DNA from: Chondrilla cf. caribensis
Lineage: Eukaryota > Porifera > Demospongiae > Chondrillida > Chondrillidae
Assembly: GCA_964020155.1 (NCBI GenBank)
Contig: OZ026547.1
Coordinates: 5,284,009-5,348,008 of the forward strand
Length of the DNA stretch: 64,000 nucleotides
Direction: 5' to 3'
The notes under the pieces are model-generated. The model was not told the origin of the DNA and made no database searches. It was given only the letters and a program-made list of their open reading frames with translations. Both the position numbers and the translations under genes were made by a program. Shown piece after piece: positions 45,889-63,972 of this stretch (position 1 is its first letter; the number at the start of each line of letters is the position of its first letter).

Positions 45889-46757
45889 TAAAACATGTGA
45901 GATCGGTTCCGTAAACAAAATGGCCGCTGGATAATTGCTCTTATTATTTCTGCCTCTTCCTTCCTCCAGGACCGGTTTTATGCACGAACGAATGGCTTCC
46001 ACACTTCTAATACATTATAGCTATGTTTCTATCCCTGGGATGGTTTGTACTTCACTCATTTGATCGAGATATTCGGCATACCGTCATACCTATGAAAAAG
46101 GCTTTTATCGAAGTGCGGAATTTTTGATGGAAGGCACGAGCTTAACTTTCTAGTTCCAAATATTCGCAATAATGACACCTAACTTTTCACCGCGTAGCTT
46201 GTTGATTACTTTTTCTATTCTTGAGATATGACAGTTTTGTCATTTCACGGCAAGAGGTAAAAAACATAAACCATCACATGTTGACAACGGAGATGAATAT
46301 CAAGAAGAACTGTTGTGAAAAGTTGGCTTTACCCTTCTTCTACCCAATGTCGACGGATAAGTAGCTCTGGGCTTCACTTAAAAATTCCGCATTCTCCTAG
46401 AAGTTCAGCTATGCTCAAAACTCAACTCCTCCAGATCACATTACTATCACAAGGTTCGGATTACGTAAGCACCAAAATGTAATTCGTACGACGGTGTCTC
46501 TCGTACATAATAAGCATAAGAAGAGGTAAATCTTTCTCAAAGAAAACATTTTAATAATAAACGAACTATAAAGGGTAGAAAAACGTTCGCTTGCTGCTAC
46601 GAATTCGTACAACTGATTTCGTGCGTTTCAATGTCACTGATCATCATGCGGATTGCATGTGACTCGCCCACACTACCTGTGATTTAATTGTTTACATAAC
46701 ACCTTAACCACCAAATTCCAGTCGACGCCCTCGAATCTCACATGTTATACCTGCATA
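45889..46757. mobile_element. Inverted-repeat element family II, copy 1
   Basis: Starts CGCAGGTAAAACATGTGAGA and ends with the inverse CTCACATGTTATACCTGCA(TA): about 21-bp terminal inverted repeats, 870 bp, flanked by TA. The unit after copy 4 (30018-30035, GCCTGTAGCATGTAG) shows the empty site. No transposase; non-autonomous, probably of a TA-targeting superfamily. Confidence 0.85.
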
Positions 46758-47100
46758 GCATGTAGTGGTCTGGAGAGATTTTGAGATGTTTGAGTCTCTC
46801 CCCACCCCAGAACACACTTGCCACTACATCTATCCCAGCATCATCATTAGTAGCAGTACTGTGGGCTGTGAGTGTGTCTCCAGCAAGAGGTTACAGATGT
46901 GGCTCAATGCAAAAGGCATGGCAAACTTCTGTAAGAAGATTGGCCACAATATCAAGGACTTCATTATGACGTATGGTGGTAGTTCCACGTATTGGGCAAG
47001 TCAAAGCATGCTCTGTGTTAACGATGGCTCCACAAGCACATTCACTATGTAGATTGGTGATCCATAGCCCAGACAGAGCCATTTGAAACACGTTTTTAAG
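46758..47100 (-). pseudogene. Reverse-transcriptase ORF C-terminal relic
   Basis: Minus-strand frame reads CACGAIVNTEHALTCPIRGT, then TTIRHNEVLDIVANLLTEVC and a CIEPHLQPL segment. It corresponds to 30040-30310 and belongs to the same retroelement relic; the polymerase part present after copy 4 is missing here. Confidence 0.75.
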
Positions 47101-48339
47101 CATGCCATTGAAGATATTTTTCACTTTAATTCATCAAAAATGACATTCATTGGCACAAATCATAATGGATTCTATAATTGAAAATGTTTTAGCTTCTATT
47201 GAATTGTGTGAAATCCACGATAAGAAGCTGTTATATTTTGCATATATAACATAATTCCCGAATAATATAATTCTATATGTTGACATAGTCAGATTCAGGA
47301 CAGTAATAATAAACATTGAGTATATAGCAAATTGATGGATAACAATAATGTATACAATTAGTGTAATCTTACAATGAATTGTCTGTTTGAAACTTAGAGG
47401 ATAAAATATCCATTTGCATTCCTGACAGTGCTTCCTGATTAGAATAAATATTTATGCAATTTCTGCCATTTTGAGAGGCTGTTTTAGCAATAGCTCCTGT
47501 AAAAGTCAAGTTGAACTGCAATAATGATACATAAACGAGATATTAGAATTATTCATGTAGAAGTTACTAATTCTTAACCTCTACTTAGGCAAGCTTATTC
47601 ATCACAGAGCACAGAACTGGCAGTAGGGGTCACAAATAAGTAACTTTAACGTACACTTGTATTATTATAGTCTTGTTGTATGATGACGTGATGCATTAAG
47701 GAGCTTGCTGGTGAAGTTATTGATTTTACTGCTCAAGTTTAACCTTCCTTGGTGTTTTGTTCTTATGCAGCAACTAATGTGCAAGGAAACAAATGTCTAA
47801 CTGTTGATTTTCCATTGGATTGCTCACATTGACTGACATTTGCATCGCAGTGGTGCTTGAATTAGTGCTCAATTGCGAAATGTCAACGATGCTTGTGTTA
47901 TTTCAAATAGCAATGAATTTCTCTCTGAAAATATGATTTCCCAGTAAATGACAAAATATTAAGAACTGATATCAACCTTTCAGCTTTCAACTTTCAACTT
48001 TCAAGTCCTTATTGCCCCAACTTCATGACCTTCAGTAATAGAATATTTACTACCTTTTCTCTCAATTATGCCAGTATTTAATGTACTCACCCCTCACATG
48101 CTAATTTCCTGGGGCCTCATTGCCATGCCAGACAATGGGAGATAATAGTATTGGCTGTCACATACAAGCGTATTCCACACAATCTCAATAGTAATTGCAG
48201 CTTATACATCTTGTAATTTCAAATAACAGTCTGATGGAGCCATAATTTCCGTGTAAATTGGAATGACATGGACAAGGCCTTAGCTGTTCCACTGCTAGTA
48301 TGCTTTGTAACCTGATTGTAATGTAACATACATATGTAC

Positions 48340-48440
48340 CTCGCATTTCTTCCAATAGCTCTTTCCTGGCACTGATTGTATGGAGGTCACCCAGTACTTT
48401 GTAGGAGTAATGGTTGTACTGGTTGGCTGCCACATCTCTC
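48340..48440 (-). pseudogene. ParB-like exon relic in spacer (5 of 5)
   Basis: Minus-strand reading AANQYNHYSYKVLGDLHTIS then ARKELLEEMRG and GTACAT. It is the best-preserved relic and aligns with NQCQ-YEVLGGLHTVTAKKEL of the ParB-like gene. Confidence 0.8.
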
Positions 48441-48553
48441 TATTGATACACTATTTGCACCTACTACAAATCAAATCCTGCAGCATTACGCCTTTGTTAG
48501 TTAATAGCTGTTATACCTTTGAAAAGTACAGAGAAGCTTGGCTAAGCATATAA

Positions 48554-48557
<4 letters not shown>

Positions 48558-48612
<55 letters not shown>
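48558..48612. repeat. AT microsatellite
   Basis: About 55 bp of AT repeat; a shorter version is at 40890-40904 in the previous unit. Confidence 0.9.
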
Positions 48613-48613
<1 letters not shown>

Positions 48614-48997
48614 CCAGGGTAATGATGCTTATTCTGATACTGCTACATAGTATGCAAAACTCTGTACTCTGCAAAGTTGCAAGCTTAAGTGAGCCACATC
48701 AGACGCTGTCTGAACAACAGGGCAACCTGTTAAAATAGACCACATCTACACAAGGACCACCTATCCTGAACTACCCACTATTTTAACCCAACTACGCATA
48801 GAGTAAAGCAACTCTTTATAAAGTCCACCTGGTGTGTCAAATTTAGGAGGTACCTCTGGAAAACTTTGCTGTTATAATTTTTATCTGTTACAATAGTATC
48901 AAGTTTAGGCATGGGAATTTGCATAGAAATCTTGACTTGTGGGAAGATGGACAGCCTGACTGTATTACATAGATCTAGAAGACCACATTGACTTAAC

Positions 48998-49096
48998 AGG
49001 GAACCAAGAGCTGTTGGCACTGGATCAACTAGGACCACAAGGAACTTTTGATCATTCAGGAGCACTAGGAGATGTTGAGTACACACAGGTGAGTGC
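48998..49096 (+). pseudogene. Gly-X-Y-like relic in spacer
   Basis: Contains the GST, GPQGTFDHSGALGDVEYTQ-type reading in a shifted frame, followed by GTGAGT at 49090. Confidence 0.5.
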
Positions 49097-50025
49097 CCTT
49101 TGGAGCCTTCAATCAAACCTTACAAGTAGCAAATTCAATTATAATATGGGAAGATATACAGAATTTCATTAGTGGTGACACCATTGATGCATTGATAAAT
49201 CAATCACAATGGACATGACTATGTCCCTGTGACTGCATATGTATGTCCATGAGCAGTACACCATGAACAGTCCAGTAGTTTAAGATGTTCAGTGACCAAG
49301 TAATTAGACTAAATTTGTTTACAGCTCTATCCAAAGACCACTAATGAAGCATAATATGCTGTGAAAATCAAATTAATTTTTTTTGTTTGAAGGAATGCAC
49401 CTTATGGAACTCCTAACACAAGATATTGCTGTGGGTCCTGATTGTAAGAGTACTGCGAATTCTCGTTAATGCACTACTGCTTTATCCACCAAACCTTTAA
49501 GTCTGCCACTATTTCCAAGTACCAATGTAATATACTAATGTCAATGAATATTTATTAAGTCCCTCAAACTCATTAATGTCATACTTCTTGGGAAAAAAAA
49601 TTATATAATGTGGCCAATTAATGAATATCCACTGTAATGCTTCACATGTGAATTACCCATGTCACATGTAGTGTAAATGTATGTGTAATCAGCAATGCTA
49701 ATAATCTATTTAATATATCCTACACAATTTCCTTTTCACTAAGGGCATATGTTACGCTATATGCATGAATTCTATGAATTATTTATTACAGTATGCACTG
49801 CAAGAAAAAGAGAACCGATTTTGAAATGTCAAGTAATTCAAGTGCGGGAGCGGCAGCCGGCAGCCTCACATGTTTCTTAACTGTTATAGTTTGCTTTAAT
49901 ATTCACTTGAACTTTTTAGGATGCAACACATGTCAATAATATAAAGACCATTGCATTTTTACTTACCCCAGATGAAAGAAACTAGTATCTTGCACAATAA
50001 TATATTTAATTCATTCTTGTCACAG

Positions 50026-50028
<3 letters not shown>

Positions 50029-50090
<62 letters not shown>
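50029..50090. repeat. CA microsatellite upstream of copy 7
   Basis: Pure CA run of about 62 bp. Confidence 0.95.
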
Positions 50091-50091
<1 letters not shown>

Positions 50092-50099
50092 ACAGAAGC

Positions 50100-50341
50100 A
50101 AGAAATACCACTACCCCCACACATGGGAATCAACTCATTTCCACCAAAGCAGAATTACTAAGGATTCCACATTACATGGTGTGTCCATAGGTGCATAGGT
50201 ATATTCATGGATCAAACCTCAAAACCAGTAATGAATATCATTAAAAGTGGTTCTGTTCTCACTTTCACTATAAAACTGCCTGTTTTTGTGGTTACCACTA
50301 CTATCACTGAGAAATTTAGTGCATAGACATTAGCTACAGTT
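50100..50341 (+). promoter_or_regulatory. Core promoter of collagen copy 7
   Basis: TATAAAA at 50269-50275, 73 bp upstream of the ATG; flanking blocks as in copies 3 and 5. Confidence 0.8.
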
Positions 50342-52993
50342 ATGGCTCCAAGTATTCAGTTCTTTGTACAAGTGGCTCTCTTGTGCTGTGTGGTGACTAT
50401 CAGTATGGCAAGTATCCCTGATTGGCCAAAAACATTCTCACAACTTGAAAACAAAGTGAATATGCAACAAGAAGAAATCAAGTCACTCCACCAGATAATA
50501 GAACAGTTGGAGATGAGACTAGAACAACTTGAAGCGAAAGGTGAGTTTGTGAAGTTCTAGTACAACCTGAAGCTCTTCATTATTGTCAGTTCTGTTAGTC
50601 AGGACCTTCCTCCATAGAGTTTGTGGGGTTTGCTTCATGGTATTACATCTTTCTAAGTCGGCCAATATTAAGACAGTACATAGAATGGTGAATCCAACCT
50701 GTATTGATGGAATACTCATTCCAGGCATTTCTAATATCCCTGTGGATTTGGAATTTAGAATTACAGGAATCACTTGGTGTGATTGTTAAAAATGAAATTT
50801 GTTTATGACGATAAACTTTTGGGGCTGCGTCCTTGAACCAGAATTTCTTGGTTGCCATTTTCCATTTCAAAAGAACCTTCACAAAATTTATTATGTTAGG
50901 AGAATCTTCTGGACATGAGTTATAATAGTTATTCAAATTTAAATTCTGAACATTTCAATATATTATGTGCAATATGAATTATGGCGGGGGTGCATTATGT
51001 GCAGATACCTGGTATGCACAGATTATGTCACACTACTATTTTAAGATTGAAAACTCATGGAGTTGCTGCCCCATGCACTTGAAATACTTGGGCTTACACA
51101 TCACTTCGAAGCTGATATACATGTAATAATAATGTAACAGTTCTTTTTAAATTAATAACTTTGTTAGATATCTTCACTACTACTCCTAGTCTACTCGGTT
51201 TTTAATGTAATAATAATATTTCATATACAAATATTTATTATACTACATCTTTTGGATGAGCGCAACCAACTGGAAGCTGCAGCATAACTGTGAGTGTATG
51301 CAAAATGTACGCAGCATGGATGACCACTTAGGTGTCCCAAACAACAAATAAAAAAACTCTGGTATAACATGTGAGATCGGTACCGTGAACATAATGGCCG
51401 CCGTAAAATTACTCTTACATTTTCTTCCTCTTCATCTCTCCAAGACCAGTCTATTACAGGAAAGAATAGTTTGAACGCTTCTAATACGTGTTAACTATGT
51501 TTCAATTCCTTAGATACTTCGTACTTTGCTCATTTGATGGAGATATTCCACATGCCGCCATACCTATGAAAAGGGCTTTTATCGAAGTGCGGAATTTTTG
51601 ATGGAAGGCACGAGTTTAACTTTCTAGTTCGAACATTCGCAATAATGACACCTAACTTTTCACCGCGGTGCTTGTTGATTTCTTCCCCCATTCCTGAGAT
51701 ATGACGGTTTTTGTTGGTTCGAGGCATGAGGTGAAAAACATAAACCGTCACATGTTGCCAACGGAAGCGAATATCAACAAGCGATACGGTGAAAAGTTAG
51801 CTTTACCCTTCTTCTAACTAATGTCGACGCATACGTAGCTCTGGGCTGCAGTGAAAAATTGCGCATTCTCCGAGAAGTTCTACTATGCTCAAAACCCACA
51901 ATGCTCCTCCAGATCGCGTTACTTACGTAAGCATAAATTTGAAAATCGTGCACCGGTGTCTCTCGTACATATTCAGCTTAAGAATACGCGAATCTTTCTC
52001 AAAGAAACATTCTAGTAATATTCGATCTATAAAGGGAGAAAAAAGTACGGTTGCTGCTGTGTATTCGTACAATTGATTTCGTACGTTTGAAATGTCACTG
52101 ATCATCATGCGGACTGTGTGTGACTCGCCCACACTACCTGTGACTTAATTGTTTACATAACACCTTAACCACCAAATTCTGGTCGACACCCTCAAATCTC
52201 AGATGTTATACCTGCATAACATCAAACAGAAAAAAATAAAATCACTTTTACATACAGGAGAATCAGTGACTACCTGTTATCTCAGGGATATGTGGTAACT
52301 CAATTTCCATATTAAATACAGTATGTCACATCACTCATGTTGCCCATTTGGATTATATTATAGACTCATTGTTCTTTCAACAGACGAACTTCTGAAAAGA
52401 GGTAGACGACAAAATGATTGCAGTTGTCCACTTGGACCAAAAGGGGCTAGAGGAACTCCGGGACTGAATGGGATAAATGGAACAAAGGGTGAAAAGGGAG
52501 ACCCAGGGCCACAGGGGGAGAGCGGTGACAATGGAGAACTAGGTCTGCCAGGACCCCAAGGACTAAATGGAACAAAAGGTGAACGCGGGGAAACTGGACA
52601 ACCAGGGATTGTTGGACAGAAAGGTGAACCAGGACAGAAAGGAGACACAGGAGTGTCAGGCTTTAATGGAACAAAGGGTGAAAAGGGAAAAAGAGGACTA
52701 CCAGGGAATGTTGGACAGAATGGCAAGCCAGGACTGAAAGGAGACAGAGGAGTGCCAGGACTTAATGGAACAAAAGGTGAACAAGGAGAAAGAGGAAAAG
52801 TTGGACAAAAAGGTGAGAAAGGACTGAAAGGAGAGAAAGGTCTGAATTTCAAAGGGGAGCAAGGACCACAGGGACTTAATGGAACAGAGTGTGAGATAGG
52901 AAGTGATGCACGAAAATGTCCAGGACAAACAATTTCACCAACACCTACAAGTTCATCAACACATGCTACAAGTTCCCCTGGACCAATTTCTGG

Positions 52994-52997
<4 letters not shown>
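50342..52997 (+). CDS. Collagen-like secreted coiled-coil protein, array copy 7 (type A)
   Basis: Exons 50342-50540 and 52384-52997, 270 residues. MAPSIQFFVQVALLCC signal peptide and type-A coiled coil. RGRR furin-type site in DELLKRGRRQ, then CSC and about 50 Gly-X-Y triplets. A 6-bp insertion near 52844-52849 makes GLNFKGEQ, adding two residues that break the Gly-X-Y register once near the C-terminal end of the helix. Cysteines TEC and ARKC follow, then a Ser/Thr tail ending GPISG. The intron (1843 bp) is twice the usual length because an inverted-repeat element of family II sits in it (51363-52215); acceptor and donor remain intact. Confidence 0.92.
51363..52215. mobile_element. Inverted-repeat element family II, copy 2 (intron of copy 7)
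   Basis: GGTATAACATGTGAGATCGG at the left and ATCTCAGATGTTATACC at the right are inverted. The interior aligns over its whole length with 45889-46757. The introns of copies 3 and 5 show the site without it (AAAAAACTCTACATAT). A few bases at the target appear to be lost. Confidence 0.85.

Positions 52998-53042
<45 letters not shown>
52998..53042. repeat. AT microsatellite after copy 7
   Basis: AT run of about 45 bp starting at the stop codon; it is continued at 53678-53704 on the far side of the inserted element. Confidence 0.9.
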
Positions 53043-53049
<7 letters not shown>

Positions 53050-53671
53050 AGCGTCTCTGACAAAAGGGTGTACTTGGTGAAAAATTTCGAAACACATTTT
53101 CTGACACTATTCGATAGCTACGTCACAAGGGAACGTGTTTCCCTTGGAAGCACTCGAATATTGTACTCCGTTCACGAGTTATGGATTGTTTCACAGCCAT
53201 CCCTGTCTACATTAAAACCTTGAGAACGAGTCGCTTCCGGTTTATTCATTTCAGTCCGTATATTCATGACGTCACGAATATGCAAACTCGTAAAGAAGGG
53301 TTATGGAGGGCGGTTTGTGATTTCTGCAGAGAATTAGCAGTCGTCGATTAAATACCGTTGACTTCAGATAGCCTTGCAAGTTTTCGAAGAAGAAAGCTGA
53401 AATCACCCGCGCTACGTATACTTCTGTCATACGTGCGAATATTCCGCCAAACTCTGTGTAACAAAATGTCGTATTTCCGAGAGCTGAAGTAAGTAGCGTA
53501 TCTCAAGATGTAGTGATGGTATGACAATTTCGCTTTCAGAGAACATTCCACTAATGATTCAGAGTCGATTTTCGCAAAAACAGAAGTTTGTTATTTCGAA
53601 GCCTAATAGGTATTTTGTCACCGTAACCACAGTTTATACTTGTCACCAAGTGGACCCTTCTGTCAGAGATG

Positions 53672-53678
<7 letters not shown>
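53043..53678. mobile_element. Inverted-repeat element family I, copy inside AT run after gene 7
   Basis: Same termini as 23060 and 38112 (GTGAGCGTCTCTGACAAAAG to CAGAGATGCTCA), but inserted within the AT microsatellite, about 790 bp from the site used after genes 3 and 5. That other site is empty here (near 53840). Therefore an independent insertion. Confidence 0.85.
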
Positions 53679-53710
<32 letters not shown>

Positions 53711-54385
53711 TATTGATTTGGAGATGGAGCTCGAATATTTCATGCTTAGTGCTAGCCTTATGCTACATGTTATTAGTGTTTAATTGCATTTTAATTGTGC
53801 CATTTTCATAGCAATGATTGAATGCAGTCTGTTAGCTAGTCATATGAATGCATTCATAATTTATTACAAATTACCATAAAAACAGGATATTTTGTATGCC
53901 ATCCACTTATCTTTTGATTTTGATTCAGCAAAATTGACATTCATTTGCAATTATAATGAATTCTATGACATTCGCAAATAATAGTAATTGTGAGCTTTTA
54001 TGGAATTAAGTGAAACCCATAACATGAGGATATTATATTTTGTATATTATTCCTCAATAATAATATAAGAATTCTATAAGTTGATATAGTCATATTTATT
54101 GGAGTAATAATAAACATTACCAGTAGCAAATTAACTTTAGTAGTTCAGAATTGGCTATCTATCCGCGACTGAGTTCCTCAAAGTCGTCGATCAAGGTTGA
54201 AAACAGCCACTTTGCTACCTTGCTTTCTATATTTTCGGGTGTTTCTTCCCATAAATAACTGATTCTGATAAATAACTGATTCTGAATGTCTTAGGCACAC
54301 AGGACTGGACTGGAGAGCAGAAAATACCTTCAGAAAGAAGCAGTGATTCTCTGTGCATTTTGGAGCGTTTATTTGGCGATAAATG

Positions 54386-54485
54386 GGTTACTACCCGCCT
54401 GCCTCGGGAGGTATCATATTTACTGCTCTCGCCCTTGGTTCTCGCGCAGTAAATACGATACCTCCCTCGTAGACAGGTAGTAACC
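54386..54485. mobile_element. Fold-back element, 100 bp
   Basis: GGTTACTACCCGCCTGCCTC and the inverse GAGGTATCG..ACTACC arms pair over about 40 bp around a 20-nt loop containing CTCTCGCCC. Confidence 0.85.
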
Positions 54486-54489
54486 TATA

Positions 54490-55003
54490 TTTCTGCAATT
54501 GTCAGTGGCTGTTGTAGTAATGGATCCCATAAAGGTCAAGTTGAATTGTAATTATAATGATATATCCATGAGATAGTAATTTTTCATTTAAACCACCATG
54601 AATAATTAACCAATTATGCGCCATGATGTCATTGTAGTGCGTGACTCTTGTGGTCGAATTGAATTTGTCAAGAATGTGTGATTTGTCTCACCACCTAGAA
54701 AGAAGAAACTTCACATTTTAACCTGAATGCAATCAATAACGTACCCAAATAAAGAAACAGACTTACGAGTAACAGCTTATTGGAATGACTGTCCCATTAT
54801 TGGAATGACTGTCCTAAGTTGAAATTTGGTCCATTCTGTCATTTAGCTATTATGTTGTGCCAACTCATTATAATTCATGGGCCAATGTTGTCTGAATTCA
54901 TTATGTTCTGTGGTAGTATCATGATATTATAATATTTTTACAAGTAACATTGAGATACAATGATAACTATTAAAATATTCATAATAATGAAAGTAAATAC
55001 GAG
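54490..55003. other. Spacer between array and ParB-like gene
   Basis: Holds the dispersed block shared with 5115-5275 (about 54600-54760) and a direct repeat TTATTGGAATGACTGTCC twice (54778-54814). No gene seen; the 3' UTR of the minus-strand gene probably lies at its right end. Confidence 0.5.
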
Positions 55004-62206
<7,203 letters not shown>

Positions 62207-62379
62207 TTCTCTTCAAGATAAAACTATTATGCATTCGCAGCTGCATGTGTGTGCGCGAAAGAGCTACAGTTGGCGCGACGAATTATAGGGGACTCCCATT
62301 GGTGTTCCTAAGGAAAGTTAGCGGGTTTTGCAGAATTAGTCGGCGTTAGCCTCTTTGACATTTTCGAATTGAAAGAATT
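62207..62379. promoter_or_regulatory. Bidirectional promoter, 173 bp
   Basis: Separates the ATG of the ParB-like gene (62206, minus) from the ATG of the plus-strand gene (62380). Contains TTGGCGCGAC (E2F-like, 62270-62279), CCATTGG (inverted CCAAT box, 62296-62302) and several CpG. No TATA box is evident, unlike the collagen promoters. Confidence 0.7.
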
Positions 62380-63049
62380 ATGGAACGAAGTTCGAATTCT
62401 CCCGGCGCCCCTCCTATAGCAAAACGCAAGCGAATTTATTGGTCACATGCAAGTCAGCAGAGTATATACGCAGGTGAGCCTCGTATACAAATATTCCATG
62501 CATGGTACACGTAACACTTGCGCTCTGCTCGTCATGCACGCATAACAACGTAAATCATTTATAATATGTTCAGTAATAAAACGGATGAAATTTAAACAAT
62601 ACTTATTAAAATTAATAATTATTAATACAATGTCAATGTGTATGCCAAAAAACAGTTATCTACAGTAAAAAATAAAAAGTGCAAAGTTAACAAAATTAAG
62701 TTGAAAAGACGGCAGCCAGTCCAGGCTTTGGAAGGTGACTTGTCACCACAAACCTATCATTATGAAAGAAACAGTGATAGTTAAACACATATAGAATATG
62801 GACAGATTATGGAAAATTAGAGTAAAAGTAATTTTAAATAAGAAGACAGTACAGATGTACATGTATGTGTGCAGTGTGTGTGTGTGTGTGTGTGTGTACG
62901 TGCGTGTGTGTGTGTGCGTGTGTGTGGGCGCGTGTGTGTGTGGTGTGTGTGTGTGTGGCGTGTGTGTGTGTGTGTGTTCGTGCGTGTGTGTGTGCGTGTG
63001 TGTGTACGTGCGTGTGTGTGTGTGCATGTGTGTGGGAGCGTGTGTGTGT

Positions 63050-63087
<38 letters not shown>

Positions 63088-63140
63088 CGTGTGTGTGCGT
63101 GTGTGTACGTGCGTGGGTGTGTGTGTGTGCATGTGTGTGT

Positions 63141-63186
<46 letters not shown>

Positions 63187-63218
63187 ATGCGTGGGTGTGT
63201 GTGTGTGCATGTGTGTGT

Positions 63219-63258
<40 letters not shown>

Positions 63259-63972
63259 GGTGGGTGTACATGCATGTGTGTGTGCGTGTGTGTGCATGTA
63301 CCTCAATTTGTTAGCAACACTTTTCAGGTCCTTCAGAAGACTCAGAAGAAGTTCTACATTATTATGACCTGGATGATGTTAGACATAAAGGTTAATATGA
63401 TTGTGTATGTATGCAGTTACAGTGAGACTGTAAATGTTGGCTTTTCAGTACATGTTTGAGTACAGGAAGGTTGCAAGTTCATCAGTGATGCATGTACATG
63501 TATGTGAATGTAGGATAAGTCACAAAAGTCCATAATTTCTGTACCTTGAACATGTAGACATTATCCACTCTTCGGATGAGCCCATGGCTAGTTACTCACA
63601 GGAGATACTCCACTTTTATAAGCTGGAAGATGGCAGTGATGAAGGTTAGTGTGTGTGTAAGTACATTATTATTCACTACAATAGTAACATGCAAACACAA
63701 GTAACATATTTCAGAATTTGCAGGTACTTCATCAAATGATGAGGAGATAGTACATTTCTATGATGATGACATTGAGGCAGGTGAGTGCTGTTGTCTTCCT
63801 GTCCATCCAATTTGTATTTCAATATTATAATTAAAACGTATGTATAGAAATAGGTAATGGGAATTATTATTTGCTACTATACGTATAAACCTATTCAGAT
63901 GTAGACAAGATAGGAGAGCAACAAATTCCAAAAGCTCTTAAAATGTACTGTTTAAAATGTATTACAGTGTAA
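62380..63972 (+). CDS. Acidic repeat protein of short phase-1 exons, 3' end uncertain
   Basis: Exons 62380-62473, 63328-63390, 63558-63644, 63724-63780 and 63899 onward. All junctions are GT-AG and phase 1. Exon 1 reads [20 protein letters not shown], with a KRKR nuclear-localisation-like patch. Exons 2-4 encode variants of one unit: [29 protein letters not shown] and [13 protein letters not shown], i.e. acidic-Ser then E-[IV]-[LV]-H-[FY]-Y. Exon 5 reads through to TAA at 63970-63972, but a donor-like GTAAGG at 63970 could instead continue the gene beyond the window. I do not recognise the family. It shares its promoter with the ParB-like gene, suggesting co-expression. Confidence 0.7.
62873..63295. 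repeat. Long GT microsatellite in intron 1
   Basis: About 420 bp of GT-rich repeat with GCGTGC, TACGTGC and TGGGTG interruptions; it yields spurious Cys/Val and Thr/His frames on both strands. Confidence 0.95.
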
